Positions 11,443 to 23,923 of a stretch of 64,000 nucleotides of DNA are shown in pieces. The first letter of the stretch is position 1. The number at the start of each line of letters is the position of its first letter. The DNA is from Brasenia schreberi (lineage: Eukaryota > Streptophyta > Magnoliopsida > Nymphaeales > Cabombaceae). The translations under genes were made by a program, and so were the position numbers. Below the pieces are notes generated by a model. It saw only the letters and a program-made list of their open reading frames with translations. It had not been told where the DNA came from and did not search any database. Where the stretch lies: the NCBI GenBank assembly GCA_036023115.1, contig JAYKKT010000090.1:33968001-34032000 (forward strand), given 5' to 3'.

Positions 11443-12839
11443 ATATATATATATATATATATATACATACATATATATATATATATACATACATATATAT
11501 ATATACATACATATATATATATACATATATAATCTGCATGCACGTCATGTACACAGTCTTGTCATGTCATCCTCATGACTCTTCTTAGATAGTACACATG
11601 AATATTCCTGAAATCGTGACAATATCCGCATTAAAGTGCATGTATATCATCATGATATACATGTTCGCATGCACCCAATGATTTGCTTCTTCAACCCCTC
11701 CAGCTTGTTTTTGCATGTAATCTTTGTGTATTCAGAGAATTTCACAGAACTAAGCATTTTTAGTTACCAAAATCGTCACCCTTCCTTTTTATACAACAGC
11801 CAGAAACCCTCGTGGGCGAAGATATGATCATCCTTCCATATTTTCAAAACTTCAAGTACACCTTCCTTGCAGGAACCCCTCAAACACCATAAAAGGCTTA
11901 TCAAGAACTGTCTTTCTTTTCATGCCAAAATATCTCTTCAAAATTTGTGTCCTTCAATCCTCGGTCCAAATTAAGTCTCTCTCTCTCTCTCCACGGAGAG
12001 AAATAGTTTCGCTTACCTTTCTTGGAGTCGGTGACCTAGTCTGTGCATAACTAAATGCAAAGGAAATGTGAAAGCCCAAAGAAGCATGATAGTGCTGTCA
12101 GTTTGGCCCATGGTTCAGTAAAGATTGATAATGAAATCAAAGAGGAAATGGCAAGACATTGTAGCCATTCCTCTGCCAAATACTTTCCTTCTTTGGAGCC
12201 ATGCAGAACCCCAGGTGATAGGGAAAGCGGGGCACTATAAAATCAAAGAGGATGGAATGAATGTCATAGCAAAGTTTGCAAAAGCATCTTTACTGCGCAT
12301 TTCTGTAGCTGGCCAGCTTCGTTTTAAGAAAAGAGAACGTCTTTTGTGAGTGCCAACTTTTCCTATGCTTTGTATCAGAAAACTGGACTTCAACAATTTG
12401 GTATGACTAATTCTGAAATGATGGCTTCATGAAGCTTTATTTTATGTGCAAAACGAAGCAAACTGTGTATAACTAATTTAGAGGCCCTACTCTTTTGCTC
12501 CCTTCTTTTCATGATCTTTCAGTAGCAAGTTAGATACATGGCTTCTGTTACACCACCCCCCAACCCCTCCTCTCTCTCTCTCTTGCAGGAAAGTTTTAAT
12601 GAGGTCTAGCTAGAAGGTTCTCTGTCTAATAGTTAAGAAAACTCAGAGAGTGCTGTAAAGATGAAAGGAAGAGGAAGGGTGCTACGCTACTTTTCAAGCG
12701 CAGGAAATTGTTGGTCCCTTTGTATTAAGTTCTTTCTTTAGTTGGATATTCTTTTCATTAATGGGATAAAGTAAGATGAAGCTAATAAGGAAAAACGATT
12801 CATGATATTTGACCAAAGATGTAGTGAGTCACAACAAGG
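10481..12839. other. Intergenic, no gene seen; microsatellites
   Basis: It contains a CA-TA-GA compound microsatellite at 11053-11088 and a long CT plus TA/TACATA tract at 11389-11531. Several 60- to 140-codon open frames occur (for example 10640-11071 and 12055-12349), but they overlap each other and show no recognisable domain or splice context. Confidence 0.4.
11389..11531. repeat. Microsatellite (CT)n followed by (TA)n/(TACATA)n
   Basis: About 52 bases of CT repeat pass into about 90 bases of TA repeat interrupted by regularly spaced ACATAC units. Confidence 0.95.
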
Positions 12840-14660
12840 TACTGCACAACAACGGTTTGGCTTAGGAGCAGCCGCACGTGCTGGAAAACGTGAAGAGTAG
12901 GCCGAAATCCACTAAGAAAAATCAAATATGTGTTTTGTAAATTTTACTCATTTTTAATTCCTAAAACTGAGTTAGATCATGGGGCTTTTGTTTGATTCAT
13001 CCTAAACCTTCAAAAACAAGCCTTGATACGCGAAAATCGGCTCAAAACAAGCATAGATTCATGGATTTTTTTTCAAATCCGAGTTACTATTTTTCATAAA
13101 TTTTTCAACCAAAACGACACCGCCGGCGACTATTGATGGGTTGGGTTGGAAGAAGAAGGGTCAGCGATCGATTGAGTACCATCGTCAAAACCATGAGAAC
13201 CGACACTTTTGGGTGTGTCCCTGGTTTTCATGTCGTGCCGTGAAAGTCATGAACCGACACTAATTCGTGTCGTGTCCTCGTGTCACATGTTAAGAACCGG
13301 TTTTGTGTCAAAATAAATTCTGTGTCGGAAACATGTTAAGTTTGAGTCGTGTCTTGAAATTGGTTTGTAGGTTAAAAACATGACCCGTATTAGTAGTTAA
13401 AGATTTTGTGTTGACACAGTGACACAAGGTACCTACAGTATCACTCAATTTGGATCATATATGAATCTAAGTATCCGTTTGGAACTCGGATAGCTTAAAC
13501 AGATCCAAATTAGGTTTTTGGTGATTTTAGGGTCATTTGAAATCCGATTTAGATACGTTTTGTTGCGTTAGATTAGTAGTTAAATAAATTTTAATATTTT
13601 AATTATTTATAATTATTTAGAGATTAAAATTGAAGGATTTGGTGGTGATAAGAGTGGTCCAACAGCTTGGGAACCGGATCTTAACGCTCATTCAAGTAAG
13701 GGTTATGCATTCTTTTAGAAAATCATGCTAGAAGTAATTTTACTTGTTTTAGATAGATTTAAATGTACATGATTGATTAATGTTTATGAAATGTTATTCG
13801 CAATTATGTGTTATTTGATATGCTTTTCAAATAAAACATGTTTATGACATTGATTGATAAAGAGTATGTTTTGATATGGATGTATTGTATGAACATGGTA
13901 TTTAAATGTTGTTTAAATATTGTATGGATATGGATTTGTTTTTGGATATTTGTGGATCTGGATATGATTTGTGAATGTGATAAACTGTAATTGATTTTAG
14001 AAATGTAATGATGTGTGAATATATGAGTCATACTTGTGTGGGTTGTGTAGGGTCTCTAGAGACTTGCAGGTCGCTGGGGCGATCCGGCTTGGGATGAATA
14101 CAGGGTGTGTTCCCCGACACTCTGTCGTGAGAGTCGGCATGGTTACCGTCGTGGACGGGGTTACCGAGGTCACGTTAGGGAGGGTCGGACAACTCCTGTG
14201 GCCTTTGGGGTAGACACAGTATGGACTGTAATTATCGTAACTAATGATGTGTGTATGCGTGTGTGAGTGAGTATATGCGTATGAATTTGAGATCATGATT
14301 TAAAGGTGAAATTATGCTTTGTTATGAAATGATTGTGAAATGATGTATGCTTTTGGTATGATTTTTGTTTAAAGATGTTTAACCTCCCTACTAAGCTATG
14401 TATAGGAGCTCACCTCATTGTTTTACAACTCATCCTAAAGCTAGCACTTCGAAGGCACACGGAACAGAGTAGGAGTTGGATAGAACTGCATTTTTATTTT
14501 GGATGGTATGATAAGTATTGAACGATTTAAAAAGTCTTCTTATTTGGGGTTATTGTTAGGTAGGTCCCGCACTATTTTGAGTGAATTGTTTAGAACTTTG
14601 ATATAAATATTTATTTCATTGAGTTTGAATGAAATTAGTATTGTACTCGATTATTGCTCA
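12840..14660 (+). mobile_element. Putative diverged LTR-like block, plus orientation
   Basis: The segment holds motifs typical of large plant Gypsy LTRs. There is an AT-rich core with TTAGGTTTTTGGTGAT, and a GC-richer stretch (14040-14220) with repeated GGTTACCG/GTCGTG words. A junction-like sequence around 14380-14450 resembles sites where TE families share GGAGCTCACCTC-like words. It contains no coding domain, and no repeat partner is in the window except the weakly similar minus-strand block at 8.7-10.5 kb. Boundaries are estimates. Confidence 0.3.
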
Positions 14661-15046
14661 CCATCACGCCCGTACGAGAAGTAGCCACGTGGCATCGGCT
14701 CAGGCCAGGTCGTGGTCGCGACTCGAGCGGGTGACCTCTCTCTCTCTCTCGTATGTGTAGGAGTGTGTGACCGATGAGGACAGATGCGTAGTATATATCC
14801 AACACTTGAAGGAGATCTTGAGACGTGCGATGTGCAATTTAGCATATTTTAATACATTTGTTAAATAGTCTTTCACTAGAAGTTAATGAAGATAGAAAAC
14901 GTGTTGTCTACATTTTAGGGCACGATGCATCTCTAACACACGCTCGAAGGTGTGGACTGCACTTGATAAATCTGGTTTGGCATAAAATGATGGTTTTATC
15001 ACCTCAAAAGGACGACGCTTATATATATGTGAATGTGTGATATGTA

Positions 15047-15250
15047 TTATATATATATGTATGTATGTATTCAGTCTGCATTTGTATATATCTATGTGAG
15101 GTTGTCTACATTTGTATATATATATGTGAAGGTGTGGACTGTATATATCTATGTATTCAGTCTGCATTTGTATATATCTATGTGAGGTTGTATATATGTA
15201 TGTATGTATTCAGTCTGCATATGTATGTATGTATTCAGTCTGCATTTGTA
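15047..15250. repeat. Minisatellite with TATTCAGTCTGCAT units
   Basis: Four occurrences of the core TATTCAGTCTGCAT begin near 15068, 15154, 15207 and 15231. They are separated by variable stretches made of TTTGTATATATCTATGTGAGGTTGT and TATG repeats. The array looks like an expanded and rearranged microsatellite. Confidence 0.8.
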
Positions 15251-16490
15251 TTATATATATATATTTATATTTATATACAAACATACACATATGTATATAT
15301 ATGCATAGGTTGGGTACGAATTGGGGGATCTTATCCCCATACCAGACCCTATTAGTTTAGGTATTCCCTGCTCAATTAGGGTCGGGTCGGGTCGGGTCAA
15401 TATTGCTATCCTTAATAGTTCTTCATTACTCTTCCTACACATAATGAATAACATACATATGGATATAAAACTACTCGAATATGATGGAACTTGAAACAAT
15501 AAAGATGCATGGCATGGTTCTGTGATATTGTTAAGATGTTATACGAAACATCCAAAAAAAGATGGTGAAGATGCCTTTATAAAGAGACATAACTCTTCAT
15601 TATATGTGTTTTTTTTAATTAACATAACCCTTTAACAGAAGGGACACAACTATTCATTTAAGGACTCTTTCGAAAGACATGAGATACTTCATATTCATGG
15701 AGTCGCAACCTTTCATATTCAATAGGTGTTGTTCTATTTCAATTGTTTTGGAAATTTACTTCGCAAACTTTCACTATTTTGAAATTAGTCCAAAATCCTC
15801 CTCGCTCTGAAAAATTTTATCTTCTAAGGTAGGTGTTCACAATTTGACTTAATAAGGTGTGGGTTTCCAATAATTCAATTTAGATGGTTACCATGCATGA
15901 TTAACCATCTTGATTTGTGGTTAATCAGTCCAAAATGCGTTGTGAACTCGTATTTTACGTTAATCAGTCCAATAATCCAATAATTCAATTAGTCCAATAG
16001 CATAATACAATTTGAAATTAGTCCAAAAAGAGGTTACCATGCATGATTAAAGTTTTTTATGCATTATACGTTGTTTTCTTTCAAATTATCATACTATTTA
16101 TGCATACAAAATTCTGATATTAATTAGTGAAATCGTATTAGATCATATCCTTTACAGTTTGATTTGTAAAATTAGTGAATATAAGAGTATTAAGAGGCAG
16201 CTGCCACATAGACAGATTTGGAATATACTGAATCTGCATAACACGAAGGGCATTTGGATGAGCTTCAAAATTGCCTTCGAGTGAAAAAGGCCATGCTGCA
16301 ATGAAAATTGTTGATAAAATAGTATTAATGTTAGTAGCAAGGGATGTTTCTTTTACTTTACACATGCCTATTTGTTGTGACTTTATCTTATTTCATTGTC
16401 AATAATTTTTCACCTATTACAATCTCATTTCTTATTGTACCTTTGACAATGGTGTTGCATTCAAAAGTTGAAATGTTGTAGGAAGTTGGT
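15251..16490. other. Intergenic, scattered short direct repeats
   Basis: GGGTCGGGTCGGGTCGGGTC occurs near 15380. GGTTACCATGCATGATTAA occurs twice (about 15887 and 16033) and GAAATTAGTCCAAAA twice (about 15781 and 16014). This suggests a local duplication of roughly 150-230 bp that has since diverged. No gene is seen. Confidence 0.4.
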
Positions 16491-16494
16491 ATGT

Positions 16495-16526
16495 ATGTAT
16501 ATACATATATACATACATAATAACAT

Positions 16527-16575
<49 letters not shown>

Positions 16576-16660
16576 TATATAGTATATATTATATATATAG
16601 TTTTTCTATTACATGCATATATATATATATAGTTTTTTTATTATATGTGTGGTTTGTTGG
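16495..16660. repeat. AT-rich microsatellite with TACATA and AT runs
   Basis: Long AT dinucleotide runs are interspersed with ACATAC, and the flanking sequence TATATATAGTTTTT occurs twice (about 16590 and 16628). Confidence 0.9.
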
Positions 16661-16799
16661 AGCCTAAAATATTATGATTTAGATTTGAATTTTAAAAAGA
16701 TTTGTAAATTCAATCTATTATCCAACCGACTTGTGATCCAGAGAACAATTTGATCCTACCTTAAATATGAGCTGAAATTGTCTAGAAAGCATTTTTTCC

Positions 16800-17031
16800 A
16801 AGACCGAACCGGGTGGGGCCGAGCGCTCGGGCCAGAACATTTTGACATCTCTATCTTCAGGGTCGTTGGGCTGTCGCTCTTGGCTTCCTAACATCCCGCC
16901 CGTGAACACACCCGCCAACCGATCCACCCCGGAGCGACCGCTTTCCCCCCGCTCGACAACCAGCGTGATCCCGGGCCTTAGAGCGTCTCTCTCTGTCTGC
17001 TTTCTCCGCGACGGCGGTATCTCCTCCAGGT
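16800..17031 (+). other. Orphan GC-rich exon-like segment ending in a splice donor
   Basis: The GC-rich block stands out from its AT-rich surroundings. On the plus strand it is open from an ATG at 16842 for about 63 codons. The translation is rich in Ser, Arg and Pro and resembles an organelle transit peptide in composition. It runs into CTCCAG followed by GTAAGAC, a strong plant 5-prime splice site at 17031. The minus strand is also open. I recognise no family and no downstream exon, because the next kilobase is decayed LINE. It could be a first exon stranded by insertions, or a captured gene fragment. Confidence 0.3.
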
Positions 17032-17499
17032 AAGACTTCTCTCTCTGATTCTTTTGTTTGTTGCGATCTGTATCCTGGAAAGTGCTCTTCAATTTCATCG
17101 TCTTTAGAGTACGCTCTTCATTCTCACCCATTAAAGCAACATTCGCATAAGAGATGCGTTTCCTTCACTGGCAGAGTCATCGATTAGAAGGTTATAACAA
17201 CTGAACCTGTATGATTGTAGAAAATTGTCCTTCAGCATGTACGAGATACATGAGGTACCATCATATCATATAGATGGTACCTCTTAATTCACACCTATTA
17301 AATGCCTCAAGGCGAAAACATATCACTCTTGATTTGTGGAATTTGGTTGAATCGTGAAAATTTGGGCAATTTCTAAAGGACATTGTAGCGAGTCAGTAAA
17401 ACAAAGTACTATATAGGATTGTTTCTGTTAGGTGCGCATTCACTGTTTTATGGTTCAATATTGCTATTGAGATTAGATATGTGTGTGCGAGGCAGGGGT

Positions 17500-18536
17500 T
17501 ATCAAATCTTCTTGATTTAGTAAACACAAGAGATATTATTTGGAGAACCGTAGAAAGAAAAAGTATCATTTTTAACATACATCAAGAAACATGCATGATG
17601 TACGATGATGCACAAACGCGTGTGAGGAATCATGAAAGAATGACGGATTTATTTGATGTTAACGTTGGATTGCATCAAGAATCAACTTTAAGCCAGTATT
17701 TGTTTATTCTGATTATTATTCACAAGTTAACAAAGCATATTCAAGATCACCTTAGTGTTTGTTATTTGTGGATGACATCTTGTTAGTGGATGAGTCTAAG
17801 GAAAAATTTAACAAGAAATTGGAACTGTGGATGAAACGTTAGAAAATAAAGGCTTTAACTTAGTAGAACAAAAATATAATATATAGAATATAAGTTTGAT
17901 GATTTGATTACTATAGATGATATGGAAATTAAGATTTGTACATATTGCAGCCAATTTTTCATAGTGATGAAAAAATTGATGTGAATGTCGCATATAAAAT
18001 TAATGCAAGTTGGTTAAAATGAATAGGGGCATCACATATTCTATGTGATAAAAATGATACTAAAGTTGAAAGGTAAATATTATAGAGCAACAATATAGAT
18101 CTACTATGTTCTATAGTAATGAGTGTTGGGCAGTTAATCATCAACATGTACAAAAGATGATCATGACAAAAATGAAGATGTTGAACTAGATATGTGGTTA
18201 TATAAGAAAATAATGTATTTATAATGAGGCTATTAGAGACAAATCGAGAGTGACACTAATAGATGATAAAATGAAAGAAAACTATTTAAGATGGTTTAGA
18301 GATGTAGAAAGGTGACCAAAGGAGCTCTAATAAGAAGGTATCAAAGACTAGACGGTGAAAATGTTAAAAGAGGTAGATGAAGATTACTAAAGTATTTGAG
18401 AGAAATAATAAAGAATGACCTAGCTTTCGTTGAGTTAATTGTTAGAATGACACAAGATCGTGCTCTATAAAAACAAAGAATCCAAGTAGTTGACCCCATC
18501 TGGTTTGGGAAAAGACTCAGGTATTGTTGTTTTATC
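17500..18536 (+). mobile_element. Decayed RTE LINE copy
   Basis: The copy starts inside the reverse transcriptase domain, where DIIWRTVERKS aligns with the [10 protein letters not shown] motif. It continues through VNVGLHQESTLSQYLFI, matching the [13 protein letters not shown] motif, and the C-terminal region. It ends in GACCCCATCTGGTTTGGG, AAAAGACTCAG and a reduced TTG tail. Many frameshifts and stops make it one of the older copies. No clear target duplication is visible. Confidence 0.75.
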
Positions 18537-18710
18537 CTTCATCAAGCAATATATGTATGAGGTTGTGATCATATCATATGGATATGGTGGTATCCCTTAA
18601 TTAACATCGATCAATTTAATGCTAAAATGTGAAAGTTGTCATTAGATCAAGTTAATTAGCATTACTCATTATAAAACAAGAAACTACTAGACACGCACAG
18701 GAGACTATTA

Positions 18711-18997
18711 GGTTATATTTAGTTTGGGTCAAGAAGATCAGGTTTCATTGTCTTAAAAATAAAACCTTTTGGTGCACTGTGTTAAACCTTAACACTTTCG
18801 AAGTTTAGTACTAAGTAGTTAATAGTGCGCTATAGTGGGTTTTAACTTACTCAAGAATGCTATAGCGCACATGGTTTAGCGGATGACCCGCCTGGGTGCT
18901 ATTAGAGGCGTGAACACCGCTATAGCTGTGTTAGCATATGTTGGGTCGGGTTGATCCAATATCCATTGGATTAACATGACCCAAACTAAATATAACC
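18711..18997. mobile_element. MITE with 21-bp perfect terminal inverted repeats
   Basis: The left end, GGTTATATTTAGTTTGGGTC plus A, is exactly complementary to the right end (18977-18997). The element is flanked by TATTA on both sides (18706-18710 and 18998-19002), consistent with a 5-bp target duplication. Inside, GTGCGCTATAG and CTATAGCGCAC form a second inverted pair near 18835-18868. It is 287 bp with no coding capacity, so a non-autonomous DNA transposon. The superfamily is not certain. Confidence 0.8.
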
Positions 18998-19002
18998 TAT
19001 TA

Positions 19003-19669
19003 GTATCTTATGCGTGCCTCTCTCTCTCTCTCTCGCCTTTGCTCATGCTCTCTGCCGCCACCATGGGCACACCGATGGCCACCACCTCCTCCACCCTCTG
19101 CCTTCCTCTCATACTGGTATTCTCACTCGTCCTTTTTCTATTCTCTCTCTCCTTTCCTCTCTCTAGTGGGTAATTGTGCTCTTGGTTATCGACTTCTCTC
19201 TCTCTTTCTCTCTTCCGGGTGGGCAACTATGCTCCAGATCATTGACTTCTCTCTCTCCCTCACTTTCTCTCTTCTCTTTCTTCAACAAATCATCGATCTC
19301 TATTGTTCTCTTTTGTCGTTGTGTTATGCTCTCTTAGAAACTGACAACATATTCTTTTGATGTTGGGGTTACTTATTCAATGATAATGAAATGTTTTTCG
19401 TTAGTCTAGGTACATACATTAGTAGTAACCATGGGTGTTATTGTCTTAGTTCTTTTCTTTCTCTCTCCCTTTGTCATTGCCTTGTTTGCCTTCAATGATA
19501 AGCCATGGGTGTTGTTTGTTAAATGCAATTTCTTATCTTCCTATGGCTGTGTTGAACATTCTTTTTGATAAAGTGTCAACAAAGCATCAAGTTGTTTCAT
19601 ACTAACCTTTTTACTTATTTTTCTACTTCTTTATAATTTATTTATTTTGATTTTGATTATAGTGAGTAT
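19003..19669. other. CT-rich leader region before the hAT remnant
   Basis: It consists of repeated CTCTCTCT blocks and AT-rich sequence with no recognisable domain. It may be the 5-prime non-coding part of the hAT element that follows. Confidence 0.35.
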
Positions 19670-22340
19670 GGAATCATCAGCTAGTGCAATTGCTTGTTGT
19701 TCAAGTGGTAGTGGTAGCAGAGTAGCAGTGACACCGACACTAGTAGTATAATTGGTATTTGTTTTTCTAATCAGGCATACAACTATAGAGCCCCAGCTTC
19801 TAAGGATCGTGGAAGGAATTGGGGTGTGACAAAATCTAGGACGGATAATATGTTAGTTTTTTGCATGTTATGTGATCATATTTTTACTAGTGTAATAATA
19901 AGATACAATGACAATTTAATAGGAAGGAGCGAAAATATGACAGCTTGTAAGAATGCAACAGAAGAAATAAAGAAAGTGATTTACGATCATGTGCACGGTA
20001 CAATAAAGAAGAAGGTCGAAAAGATTTCATTTTCATATGGAGGAGAAGCTTTTAGTATGGAAGCTAATGTAGGAGGAGGCACCCAATGTGCACCATCTTA
20101 TCATCATTTGGCTCACGACACCTCTTTCGAAGGGGCTCATGGATTAATTTGTAAATTAATCGTTTGACTCACTATGATAGACTACATTAAAAAATAGATA
20201 TAAGAAAGAAGAAAGAGAACGAGTATGTATATCCATTAGCAGGTGGATGTATCAAAATGGAATCCCTTTTAATGTTGTCAGATCCCTATCTTTTAAGTGA
20301 CGATTGATGATATATGGTAGTTTGGTCCTGGAATGAGGGCTTGATAATACCATGAAGTCAGGGAAACATTATTGGAGAAGGAGGTGAGAAGAGTAAGAGA
20401 GTATGGATTAAGAAAGCATTAGGCTTATATATGATTGCTCTATTATGTTAGATGGATGGACTGATAGAAAACAAAGAACACTAATAAATTTTTTAGTGCA
20501 TTGTCCTCAAGGAACACTGTTTTTTAAGTCCACATATGCATCGAATGATGTGAAGGATGCAAATAAATTATATACATTATTAAAAATAATAATCTTAGAG
20601 GTAGGAGAGAAAAATATTGTGCAGGTGGTCACAAATACTGGAGCAAATTATGTTGCAGCTGGTAGAATGTTGATGAATGAATTTAATCAGTTGTTTTGGA
20701 CGCCATGCGTTGTACACTGAATAAATTTGATGCTTAAGATATTAGGGAGACGAATAAACTAAAATGCATCTTCAATAGGGCAAAGAAGTTAGTGATATTT
20801 CTCTATAGTCATGGGCAAATATTGCATATACTGAAACATTTTACTGGAGAAAAAGACATACATACGTTTTGCTACGAGATTATTAACCTTAGATAACTTT
20901 TGGCAGTCAAAAGGAGCTCTAAGGTCTATGGTTATTTAAGAAAAATGGAAAATTGTCATTTATCAAATAGAGTACTGAAGGGAAGCAATGTAAGGCAATA
21001 ATTTTGCAACTTAGATTTTGGAAGAACATTAGTTTTTTACTTAGAGCAATGGGTCTTTTAGTAGATGTTTTACGTATGGTGGACAGTGATAAAAAACTAC
21101 CCATTGGCTATATCTATGAGAAGATGGATCGTGTGAATAAGCAAATAAAGGTACATAAATATTTTAAAGTTATGTGTTGTTAATCTTTACTCTTTTACTT
21201 AGTTGAATTAGTTACGTGTTCTTAATCAAGTTAATCTCATAATAACATTTATCTTGTTTTATAGGTTAACTTAAAGAACAAAGAAGGGAGTATGCTTTTA
21301 TATGGGAGATCATAGATAAAACATGGGACAGGCAAATGCATAAGCCATTGCATGCTGTTGCATTATATCTGAATCCAGAGTTGTATTATGATTATACAAC
21401 AACAACAACTAAGCCTTTTCCCATACTAGACGGGGTCGGCTACATGGATTCTTTGTTTCCACATAGCCATATCATATGCCATGTTAAGCTAGATCATTCT
21501 TTATTGTTTCTTTCCAACCCTTTTTTGGTCGTCCTCTACCCCTTTTAATACTTTCCAAATTTAGTTTTTCATACCTTCTTAAAGGTTCTTCTTTTGATCT
21601 TCTTTCTATATGTCCAAACCATCTTAAACGATATTCTCTCATTTTATCCTCTATTGGTGTCACTCCTAATTTATTTCTAATAACCTCATTATGTATACGG
21701 TATTTTCTTATATGATCACTCATCCATCTCAACATCTTTATTTCTGTCACAGACATCTTTTGTACATATTGATGATTAATTGCCCAACACTAAGAACCAT
21801 AAAACATGGTAGGTCTAATTGTTGCTCTATAATATTTACCTTTTAACTTTAATGATATCTTCTTATCATAAAGAATACCATATGATCTTTTCCATTTTAA
21901 CCAACCAACATTAACATCTCCATCAATTCTTCCATCACTCTGAAAAATTGACTCTAGGTATTTAAAACTTTCCTTTTGGAGATGCAATGTGTGCCAATTT
22001 TAATTTCTATGTCTTCTGAAGTAACCAAATGAACAAACTTACATTCTATATATTTTGTCTTTGTTCTACTAAGTCGGAGGCCTTTGCTTTCTATTGATGA
22101 GTTCATTGGTGGCGATGATTCACTTACATGGTGAAATATTGATGTGACATCTGAAGCATCAAGAGAGTAGTTGTATATATAAGACCAATGACATTAAAGC
22201 GATAAATAATGCAAAGCAATAAAAATGATAAGATGCCTATGAAAGATAAGAAGAATTTAATTTTAAAGAAACATATGAAGAGGAAGTGAAACTGTTTTCA
22301 TCTTAAAATGAATAAACATGATTAGTTTCTTATAGAATAG
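19670..22340 (+). pseudogene. hAT-family transposase pseudogene
   Basis: Three parts of a plant hAT transposase can be read. A BED-type zinc finger remnant near 19790-19990 contains CMLCDHIF and LIGRSENMTACKNA, but its histidine region is altered. A DUF659-like segment at 20430-20760 contains IMLDGWTDRKQRTLINFLV and GRMLMNEFNQLFWTPC. A later segment at 21050-21395 contains IGYIYEKMDRV, WDRQMHKPLHAVALYLNPEL and a probable intron near 21150-21260. Stops and frameshifts break all parts. An RTE copy (21396-22093) interrupts the gene in the C-terminal dimerisation region, after which FIGGDDSLTW resembles the hAT end. I could not define terminal repeats or target duplications. Confidence 0.75.
21396..22093 (-). 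mobile_element. RTE LINE 3-prime fragment inside the hAT pseudogene
   Basis: Reading leftwards on the minus strand, the fragment carries the C-terminal RTE region ([40 protein letters not shown]). It ends with the CCGACCCCGTCTAGTATGGG tail and TTG repeats, seen on the plus strand as CAACAACAAC. It is 5-prime truncated at a site corresponding to the LESKGL region. It splits the hAT coding sequence after the LNPELYYD motif, so it is younger than that element. The target duplication is not clear. Confidence 0.85.
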
Positions 22341-23717
22341 TTTTTTTAAGTTGTTAGTTGTTATATGTGATGCATGCTAAAGTTATAGCTTCAAAAGTAT
22401 TATAAATATTTTGGTCAAGTGGTATATTGGTCCACCATTACACCTTAACAATATTCTAATTCTTTTTGCGGGTAAGTATATTTCGCTTCATTGCTCAAAT
22501 TAGATTGGAGTTATGGACCATAGTCACCATACTTGAGCAGATATGTATAATATCTATTAGTTTCTTTTAATTCTTTTGCTTACTGCATAGAATAATTTGG
22601 TTATATTTATGTTTTTATTTTTTAATATAAGTTTAACAATTCAATATGCATATGCCACTTAAATTTATTGTTTGTCTTATTAGAATTTGTTGATTTAGTT
22701 TGATTCATATTTATGAAAAGTGGTTACATGTTTCTTGATATTTCTTAGAAATTAGAGAATTCATTATATATAATATTTTGTAATAATAAATAAAAGTGTA
22801 CTGCTATATCCACACTACCGCTATATTAGAGTCAATCGCTATCAACCCGCTAACCACTATTGATAACATAGCCAATAGGTTTAGTACCAAAATACCTACA
22901 ATTCTAAACCCGTGGCTTGTACAGTTAGATTCTAGCTGCAAACCAACTAAATCTAGATGATTAAGGTGTATCAAGTGAATACTATGCTGAACAGATTTTA
23001 TATGAAGTAGAATGGCATTTTGCCAATGGAATCAGTTTGCAGTTGGACAATAATTCGGTGTTCAGTTTGTTTGGGTTCGGGTGGAAACTTTGAATATATT
23101 CTTGATATAGAAAATAAAAATGTCTGAATACATTATCCATGTAATTGTTAAGTGAAACTCAAAAAGATCTCCCACTTTCCAAAGGATTAAGCAAGCTACA
23201 TGTAGAAATTTGAAAATGGTGATTATGGTTACCGAGTGGGAAAATAGATTACAGAATGCCAACCGATTTGAAGGGAGAAGAATCCTTGTGTTCGTGGGGA
23301 TGTGAGTGGATCAAGTTGATTCCTACCTTGCCGGAGGAGGTTGAGGGAAGGTTGTCGGCTGCCGATTGCATGCTGTTTCTCTATTCAAGGTGAGGCGAGA
23401 TTCATGATTTTGAAGAGAGTTGACGGAAGAAGGGTTGATTGGAGTTCCATAACTGCTGTTTCCTTCTTTTTTCTTTTTCTAAAACAAGAACTTTTCTTTT
23501 CAAAGAACAGGATCAATACCGGAAAAACGTTTATATTCTAACAGGATTATAGTTCTTTCCTCCATTTCCCATGATGAACATCATGGATTGAGATTGTATG
23601 TGGATGTGTTTTTTGGTAGGTTGCTCTTTCATCACGATATCATGGAACAAAGGTCTCCCCTAACATACAATTTCCCCCATTGTCCAGTTAAGGCTATTTA
23701 TTGTTTTGGACTTGTGA
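22341..23717. other. Intergenic, no gene seen
   Basis: AT-rich. A cluster of CGCTATA-like words at 22800-22865 may be the subterminal end of the hAT element. A GC-richer stretch near 23280-23400 contains CAAG followed by GTGAGG, a possible splice donor. I could not connect it to any coding exon. Confidence 0.3.
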
Positions 23718-23923
23718 GGTATGTAATTCCTATAACAACTAAGCCTTTTCCCATACTAGATGGGGTCGGCTACATGGATTCTTTGTTTTCACATAGCTCT
23801 ATCATGTGCCATGCTAGCAGTTAACTCAATATAAACTAGATGATTCTTTATAGTTTCTTTCCAACACTTTTGTGGTCGTCGTATTCCTCTTTTAATATTT
23901 TACAATCTAGTTTTTCATATCTT

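Noticed and set aside
15047..15250. Regularly spaced repeats that might suggest a CRISPR-like array.
   Set aside because: Units are contiguous, irregular and AT-rich in a plant nuclear context; this is a minisatellite.
18804..22887. TTTAGTAC occurs at 18804-18811 and 22880-22887, looking like an 8-bp hAT target duplication around the transposase remnant.
   Set aside because: The left copy lies inside an intact MITE (18711-18997) whose both ends and TATTA duplications are preserved, so it cannot be the hAT boundary. It is a chance match.
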